Source: Ignavibacteriaceae bacterium
GTDB taxonomy: Bacteria; Bacteroidota; Ignavibacteria; Ignavibacteriales; Ignavibacteriaceae
DNA: 11,490 nt
Direction of reading: 5' to 3'
NCBI GenBank assembly: GCA_023231105.1
Contig: JALNWB010000133.1
Span: 1-11,490 of the forward strand
Below, piece after piece: positions 8,199 to 11,490 of this stretch. The notes below the pieces were generated by a model, which saw nothing but the letters and a program-made list of their open reading frames with translations, was not told where the DNA came from and made no database searches. The position numbers and the translations under genes are program-made. How positions within the stretch are numbered: position 1 is the stretch's first letter; each line of letters starts with the position of its first letter.

Positions 8199-9281
8199 TT
8201 ACGGACAAACATCCGGAGCCTTTACAGTTCCATCTTCTACATTCTTAAAATACTTTTTCTGAAAACACAACGAAACATTCACCAATCCAATGAGAGCCGG
8301 CACTTCCACAAGCGGACCAATAACGGCCGCAAATGCTTCTCCGCTATTTATTCCGAACACAGCAACTGCTACTGCAATAGCTAATTCAAAATTGTTGCTT
8401 GCGGCAGTAAAAGAAAGAGTTGCTGTCTTTGCGTAACCGGCTCCAATCTTTCTTCCCATATAAAACGAAACGAGAAACATTATCACGAAATAGAACAATA
8501 GCGGAATTGCTATTCTTACAACGTCAAGCGGAATTTTTACTATGTATTCTCCCTTAAGTGAGAACATAACAATGATGGTGAAGAGAAGTGCGATGAGGGT
8601 TAGTGGGCTGATCTTCGGAATAAATTTTGTCTGATACCATTCCTTGTTTTTCAATTTGATCAACGAAAAGCGTGTAATTATTCCGGCTAAGAAAGGAATG
8701 CCGAGATAAATAAAAACACTCTCCGCAATTTGTCCGATTGTTATATCAACTTTGAAAGACTGCAAGCCAAGCCAATTCGGCAAAACGTTTAAGAACACAT
8801 AAGCGTAAATCGAAAAGAAGAGGACTTGAAAAACAGAGTTGAATGCAACCAATCCGGCGGCATATTCCGTATCACCTTTTGCAAGTTCATTCCAAACAAT
8901 TACCATTGCAATGCATCGCGCAAGACCAATCATAATTAAACCGGCCATATAATGCGGATAGTCGTGTAAAAATATTATCGCAAGGAAAAACATTAAGATT
9001 GGTCCGATGATCCAATTTTGAATAAGTGAAAGAGAAAGAACTTTTACATTTCGGAATACATCACCAAGTTCTTCATACTTAACTTTTGCAAGTGGCGGAT
9101 ACATCATCAAAATTAATCCGATTGCAATAGGAATGTTTGTCGTTCCGGATTGAAATGAATTCCAAAAACCAACTATTCCCGGAAAGAGATAACCGGAAAA
9201 AACTCCAATGAACATTGCGAGAAATATCCACAGAGTTAAATACCGATCTAAGAAAGAAAGTTTTTTTGTAATCGAAATCAT
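8199..9281 (-). CDS. acr3: ACR3-family arsenite efflux permease
   Basis: The 360-residue protein exports arsenite (As(III)) by the membrane potential or proton gradient. It has about ten hydrophobic segments, the usual length for ACR3, and the family's key residues: the essential cysteine in GLARCIAMVIVWNELAKGD (C123), and the glutamate in TAASNNFELAIAVA (E299). The segment LMMYPPLAKVKYEEL (58-72) is also typical. The start MISITKKLSFLDRYLTLW fits the normal N-terminus. It begins seven bases after the stop of a small thioredoxin-like gene and two genes after arsC, the classic reduce-then-export order. It is unrelated to the ArsB pump family in sequence, although databases often call such genes arsB. 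There is no arsA ATPase in the window, so transport is expected to be secondary. Confidence 0.95.
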   Translation of the reverse strand: MISITKKLSFLDRYLTLWIFLAMFIGVFSGYLFPGIVGFWNSFQSGTTNIPIAIGLILMMYPPLAKVKYEELGDVFRNVKVLSLSLIQNWIIGPILMFFLAIIFLHDYPHYMAGLIMIGLARCIAMVIVWNELAKGDTEYAAGLVAFNSVFQVLFFSIYAYVFLNVLPNWLGLQSFKVDITIGQIAESVFIYLGIPFLAGIITRFSLIKLKNKEWYQTKFIPKISPLTLIALLFTIIVMFSLKGEYIVKIPLDVVRIAIPLLFYFVIMFLVSFYMGRKIGAGYAKTATLSFTAASNNFELAIAVAVAVFGINSGEAFAAVIGPLVEVPALIGLVNVSLCFQKKYFKNVEDGTVKAPDVCP

Positions 9282-9288
9282 ATTCTAC

Positions 9289-9600
9289 TTACTTTAATTG
9301 TTCTGAAATGAATTCTTTTATTTTGTCAACAGCCGGCAGCCCCTTTAGATAATAACGGCAAGCAAGATTTGCTTCAGCAGGTTCCAGCATATTTTCTAAA
9401 TCAGTTCCGTTTATCAACACTGTCGGTGAACCGCGAAATTTTACTCGCTCCGCCTCCTCTTGAGTTGCTACAAGTATTTCTTTGTATTCTATTTGTTCGT
9501 TAAATTCTCCCGCAGCAGTCTTTACTCTTGTTATCATCTCTTTAGAGTTTGGACAACCTTCGAAATGTTGAACTTCTATTTTTACTTTTCGACTATTCAT
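9289..9600 (-). CDS. Small cytoplasmic thioredoxin-fold protein with GCPN site
   Basis: The 103-residue protein has a beta-strand IEVQHFEGCPNS with a single active-site cysteine (C16, in GCPN), a helix, the strand EYKEILV, an EEAERVKFRGSPTVLING segment with cis-proline P59, and a late conserved-looking cysteine in LACRYY (C81). This layout is known from small thioredoxin-like proteins beside mercury and arsenic resistance genes. The usual second cysteine of CxxC is replaced by Ser19, so any disulfide would have to form with C81 or with another protein. There is no signal peptide. Lying between arsC and the ACR3 pump (13- and 7-base gaps), it could re-reduce ArsC or hand arsenite to the pump; neither is shown by the sequence. 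The domain family is secure, the job is not. Confidence 0.8.
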   Translation of the reverse strand: MNSRKVKIEVQHFEGCPNSKEMITRVKTAAGEFNEQIEYKEILVATQEEAERVKFRGSPTVLINGTDLENMLEPAEANLACRYYLKGLPAVDKIKEFISEQLK

Positions 9601-9613
9601 TTTTTTTACTTTT

Positions 9614-10030
9614 TTAGATTGTTAGATAGAAACCGTAGAACTCGTTTTTTATATGATTTCTTATTCTTCGAAACTCATTTAATATTTCTTCTTCGGTTCC
9701 GGCTGCTTCAGCCGGGTCTTCAAAACCGATATGTAATTGCTTACCAACTTTCCCGATAAAAACCGGGCAAGTTTCTCTGGCGTTATCACACACGGTAATT
9801 ACATAGTCAAAAGCATCATTTAAATATTGATCGACTTTCTTCGGATGGTTTTTGCTCAAATCAATTCCAGCTTCGCTCATCACTCGTACCGCTTTTGGAT
9901 GAACATGTGAAGATGGATTTGTTCCGGCAGAAAACACTTCCAGCCGGTTGTCAAATGATTTTAGAAATCCTTCCGCCATCTGGCTGCGGCATGAATTGCC
10001 TGTGCAAAGGATAAGAATTCGTTTTTTCAT
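9614..10030 (-). CDS. arsC: Arsenate reductase ArsC, thioredoxin-coupled low-molecular-weight phosphatase type
   Basis: The 138-residue cytoplasmic enzyme reduces arsenate to arsenite, making it a substrate for the ACR3 pump and ArsM. It has the anion-binding loop CTGNSCRS with nucleophile C9 and R15 (CX5R), SAGTNPSSHVHPKAVRVM (34-51), the redox pair C81 and C88 in TVCDNARETCP, and the general-acid DP (D105-P106 in FEDPAEAAG). All three catalytic cysteines of the Staphylococcus pI258/Bacillus-type mechanism are therefore present, so it should depend on thioredoxin rather than glutaredoxin. Length matches the family. The ATG at 10030 puts the P-loop directly after the first strand, as normal. 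A thioredoxin-fold gene follows 13 bases later. It is separated from arsM by 70 bases holding a strong hairpin. Confidence 0.95.
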   Translation of the reverse strand: MKKRILILCTGNSCRSQMAEGFLKSFDNRLEVFSAGTNPSSHVHPKAVRVMSEAGIDLSKNHPKKVDQYLNDAFDYVITVCDNARETCPVFIGKVGKQLHIGFEDPAEAAGTEEEILNEFRRIRNHIKNEFYGFYLTI

Positions 10031-10052
10031 TTATCGCTTTCTTTATTTAAAG

Positions 10053-10092
10053 GAATGCAGATCGCTGCAATCGGTTTCAGCGATCTGCGTTC
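10053..10092 (-). other. Intercistronic hairpin between arsM and arsC
   Basis: GCAGATCGCTG (10057-10067) and CAGCGATCTGC (10078-10088) are perfect 11-bp inverted repeats around a 10-base loop, extended by three more pairs after one mismatch on the transcribed strand. The stem has seven GC pairs in the core, well above the local average. It is not followed by a run of T in the direction of transcription (TTCCTTTAAATAAAG), so it is a poor intrinsic terminator. A role as an RNA-stabilising or processing site, or as a partial attenuator that lowers the distal genes, is inferred. Confidence 0.6.
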
Positions 10093-10100
10093 AAACATTT

Positions 10101-10910
10101 TTAGTCTTTATTGGCGGTTACTGTAATACTAAAAATGCCAACCCCACTTTTGCGGTAGCCGGATAATTCTGTTTCCGACAAATATTCTCTTAATATTTCA
10201 TCAGGAATATCTATGACCTTTGTCTGTTTAATTTCTACATTCGTAAATCCGGTAGTAGAAATAATATTCAAATAATCATCTTGTTGAATAGCGCCGGAGA
10301 CACAGCCTGCATACATTTCAGCAGACCGTTTAATATTCTCATGCAATTCTCCTTTAATTACAATATCAGAGACGCAAAAATGTCCGCCGGGTTTTAGAAT
10401 TCTGTAAATCTCTGCAAATGCTTTTTGTTTGCTGGGGACAAGATTTAACACACAATTGCTAACAACAACATCTGCAATGGAATCTTCAAGCGGCATCGCT
10501 TCAATTTCGCCTAAATGGAATTCAACATTCTTGAAACCAAGCCGGGCATTATTCGCATTGGCTTTGTCAATCATTTCTTTTGTCATATCTATTCCGATGA
10601 CTTTTCCTTCATCGCCTGTGATTGCGCGAGCAACAAAAACATCGTTTCCGGCGCCGCTGCCAAGGTCAACAACAACATCACCCTTTTTGATCGCGGCAAA
10701 TTCTGTCGGGAGACCGCAGCCCAAGCCAAGGTCTGCGTCAGCAACATATCCATCAAGATGGGTATATTCATCTTTCATAACGGTGTAACCAGCAATTTTA
10801 CTATCGGTAGTTCCGCAGCAGGAAGTTGGTCCGCAGCATGATGTTGATTGCTTAGCAATCTTACCATATTTTTCTTTTACCACTTCTTTTATTTCGTTTT
10901 CGGTTTGCAC
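10101..10910 (-). CDS. arsM: Arsenite S-adenosylmethionine methyltransferase ArsM
   Basis: The 269-residue cytoplasmic enzyme methylates As(III) stepwise with S-adenosylmethionine. The Rossmann methyltransferase core has motif I DLGSGAGND (82-90), the acidic GIDMTKEMI strand (106-114), and VVVSNCVLNLVPSK (148-161). The three cysteines that bind arsenite in characterised ArsM enzymes are recognisable: C65 in LGLGCGLPTEFA, C153 in SNCVLNL, and C203 in AGCVSGA. The N-terminus also has two vicinal pairs, C25-C26 and C31-C32 in TSCCGPTSCCG, as in many bacterial ArsM proteins. The start is GTG (10908-10910), inside the end of arsR, with AAAGGAG about ten bases before it. No ATG lies between it and M46, which would remove the Cys pairs. 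The 22-base overlap with arsR implies translational coupling. Confidence 0.95.
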   Translation of the reverse strand: MQTENEIKEVVKEKYGKIAKQSTSCCGPTSCCGTTDSKIAGYTVMKDEYTHLDGYVADADLGLGCGLPTEFAAIKKGDVVVDLGSGAGNDVFVARAITGDEGKVIGIDMTKEMIDKANANNARLGFKNVEFHLGEIEAMPLEDSIADVVVSNCVLNLVPSKQKAFAEIYRILKPGGHFCVSDIVIKGELHENIKRSAEMYAGCVSGAIQQDDYLNIISTTGFTNVEIKQTKVIDIPDEILREYLSETELSGYRKSGVGIFSITVTANKD

Positions 10911-11236
10911 GATATTTTTTCTCCTTTATTGAGATTGTTAAAATAGTTTTGAAAATCATTTGTTACTCTTAAAAGCATTTCGACATTGACGCAGTAACAA
11001 ACTTTCGGTCCGTCAATATCACCCTGGATTAATCCAACTCGCTTTAACTCTTTTAGATGTTGGGAAACGGTAGCTTGCGCAAGGGGAAGAAGATTGACTA
11101 ATTCTCCACACATGCATGCATTCATCTCGGAAAGTAATTTCATTATTTTAATTCGTGCAGGATGCGAAAGCGCCTTAGCAATATCTGCCAAAAAGATTTC
11201 ATCATCGGTAAAGTCTTGTGTTTTTGCTGTTGCCAT
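10889..11236 (-). CDS. arsR: ArsR-family arsenite-responsive transcriptional repressor
   Basis: The 115-residue winged-helix protein should repress its own operon and release DNA on binding As(III). Numbered from the chosen start, it has ALSHPARIKIMKLL (22-35), a metal-binding motif ACMCGEL with C41 and C43 at the start of the DNA-recognition unit, the recognition helix QATVSQHLKELKRVGLI (54-70), and a wing with DGPKVCYCVN carrying C80 and C82; C110 is near the end. C41-x-C43 aligns with the first two of the CxCxxC cysteines of E. coli ArsR; the third is Leu. The start at 11236 is preferred over the ATG at 11257: AGGA lies at proper distance before it, while the 11257 ATG lies within the operator, at about the predicted transcription start. 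Using 11257 would add MNDLGNY. The gene is first in the operon and overlaps arsM by 22 bases. Confidence 0.93.
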   Translation of the reverse strand: MATAKTQDFTDDEIFLADIAKALSHPARIKIMKLLSEMNACMCGELVNLLPLAQATVSQHLKELKRVGLIQGDIDGPKVCYCVNVEMLLRVTNDFQNYFNNLNKGEKISCKPKTK

Positions 11237-11238
11237 AT

Positions 11239-11249
11239 AATTTCCTAAA
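11239..11249 (-). promoter_or_regulatory. Ribosome binding site deciding the arsR start
   Basis: On the minus strand TTAGGAAATTAT precedes the ATG at 11236. AGGA lies six bases before it, a proper Shine-Dalgarno spacing. No such site precedes the alternative ATG at 11257, which is preceded by the promoter. Confidence 0.55.
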
Positions 11250-11254
11250 TCGTT

Positions 11255-11272
11255 CATCGTAAATATACGATG
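11255..11272. promoter_or_regulatory. Candidate ArsR operator (inverted repeat)
   Basis: CATCGTA (11255-11261) and TACGATG (11266-11272) form a perfect 7-bp-arm inverted repeat with a 4-base spacer. It covers the -10 element of the arsR promoter, so a dimeric repressor bound here would block RNA polymerase. Assignment to ArsR is inferred from position and from the usual autoregulation of this family. Confidence 0.65.
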
Positions 11273-11290
11273 GGAAAATTAGTTTGTCAA
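11262..11290 (-). promoter_or_regulatory. Promoter of the arsenic operon
   Basis: On the minus strand a consensus TTGACA (-35, 11290-11285) is followed by exactly 17 bases and TATATT (-10, 11267-11262). The same bases fit the Bacteroidota pattern, TTG then 20 bases then TATATTTA against TAnnTTTG (7 of 8, counting both N positions). The predicted transcription start is near 11255, about 19 bases before the ATG at 11236. No other good promoter was seen within the ten-gene operon. Confidence 0.7.
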
Positions 11291-11490
11291 GAAAAAAGTT
11301 TAAAAGAGCAAAATTTTTTTTAACCGAAGAGTACCAACTCTGTTAGCAACGTAAATTATTTTTTTATAAGAAAGGAAGAAAAAATCGAACATCGCTAATC
11401 GTTAATCTCTGTTCTTGAATTAGATTGGATTGGTTTTACTGGAGGTTATGAAATTTTAAAGTAGGGAGATTCTTCGAGAAGATTAGTTAC
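11291..11490. other. Intergenic region upstream of the arsenic operon, no gene seen
   Basis: This AT-rich stretch beyond the arsR promoter contains no convincing reading frame on either strand. It has a short inverted repeat AGAGT-ACCA-ACTCT (11328-11341), a run of T at 11359-11365, a GGAGG-like site before an ATG at 11448 that hits a stop after three codons, and a palindrome TCTTCGAGAAGA (11471-11482). It may include the end or leader of a neighbouring gene outside the window. Confidence 0.5.

Noticed and set aside
8185..8208. TTG-initiated extension of the permease gene by eight residues
   Set aside because: The TTG lies inside the ACR3 coding region, and an ATG 24 bases downstream gives a normal N-terminus. 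No ribosome site supports the TTG.
11270..11323. 17-codon frame on the + strand, divergent from arsR
   Set aside because: It has no ribosome site or recognisable sequence and overlaps the arsR promoter and the operator arm. It is most likely chance.
11448..11459. GGAGG followed by ATG near the right edge
   Set aside because: The frame stops after three codons (ATG AAA TTT TAA), so it is not a gene start.
1..11490. CRISPR arrays, tRNA or rRNA genes, transposases and integrases
   Set aside because: I looked for regularly spaced repeats, tRNA-like arms and mobile-element proteins and saw none. Horizontal transfer of the arsenic block remains possible but is not shown.

Overview
The window is a bacterial chromosome segment of fairly low GC. 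The best guess for its source is the Bacteroidota/Ignavibacteriota side of the tree. The reasons are a DUF5916/CBM9-like outer-membrane barrel protein, weak or absent Shine-Dalgarno sites before most genes, and an arsR promoter that also fits the TTG-N20-TAnnTTTG pattern of that group. This placement is inference from gene content, not a phylogeny.

Left part (1-4780, + strand), carbohydrate side: the 3' end of a probable dTDP-4-dehydrorhamnose reductase gene overlaps by ATGA the start of a secreted GH13 alpha-amylase/neopullulanase-type hydrolase. After a 152-bp gap comes a large DUF5916 outer-membrane protein with an N-terminal CBM9-like domain. The pair suggests handling of alpha-glucans at the cell surface or in the periplasm, but nothing in the sequence fixes a substrate. 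A short AT-only inverted repeat separates this block from the convergent operon to its right.

Right part (4879-11290, - strand), arsenic side: ten genes lie head to tail with gaps of 1-70 bp or overlaps, reading leftward from one promoter near 11262-11290. The order is arsR, arsM, arsC (thioredoxin-type arsenate reductase), a small thioredoxin-fold protein, an ACR3 arsenite pump, an ArsP/YraQ-type permease, a CDF cation exporter, a TM0996-like redox-active disulfide protein, a secreted thioredoxin and a CcdA/DsbD-type membrane electron carrier. Read as one system: ArsR senses As(III) and opens the operon; ArsC reduces arsenate; ACR3 exports arsenite; ArsM methylates arsenite; the ArsP-like permease is a candidate exporter of the methylated trivalent product. 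The thioredoxin-fold proteins plus CcdA form a thiol relay that could supply reducing power inside the cell and carry it to the periplasm.

The arsR promoter carries a perfect 7-bp-arm inverted repeat over its -10 region, a good operator candidate. Its position, and a Shine-Dalgarno site downstream, argue that ArsR starts at the second ATG (11236), not the first (11257). A perfect 11-bp-stem hairpin lies between arsM and arsC. The last 200 bases (11291-11490) hold no recognisable gene.
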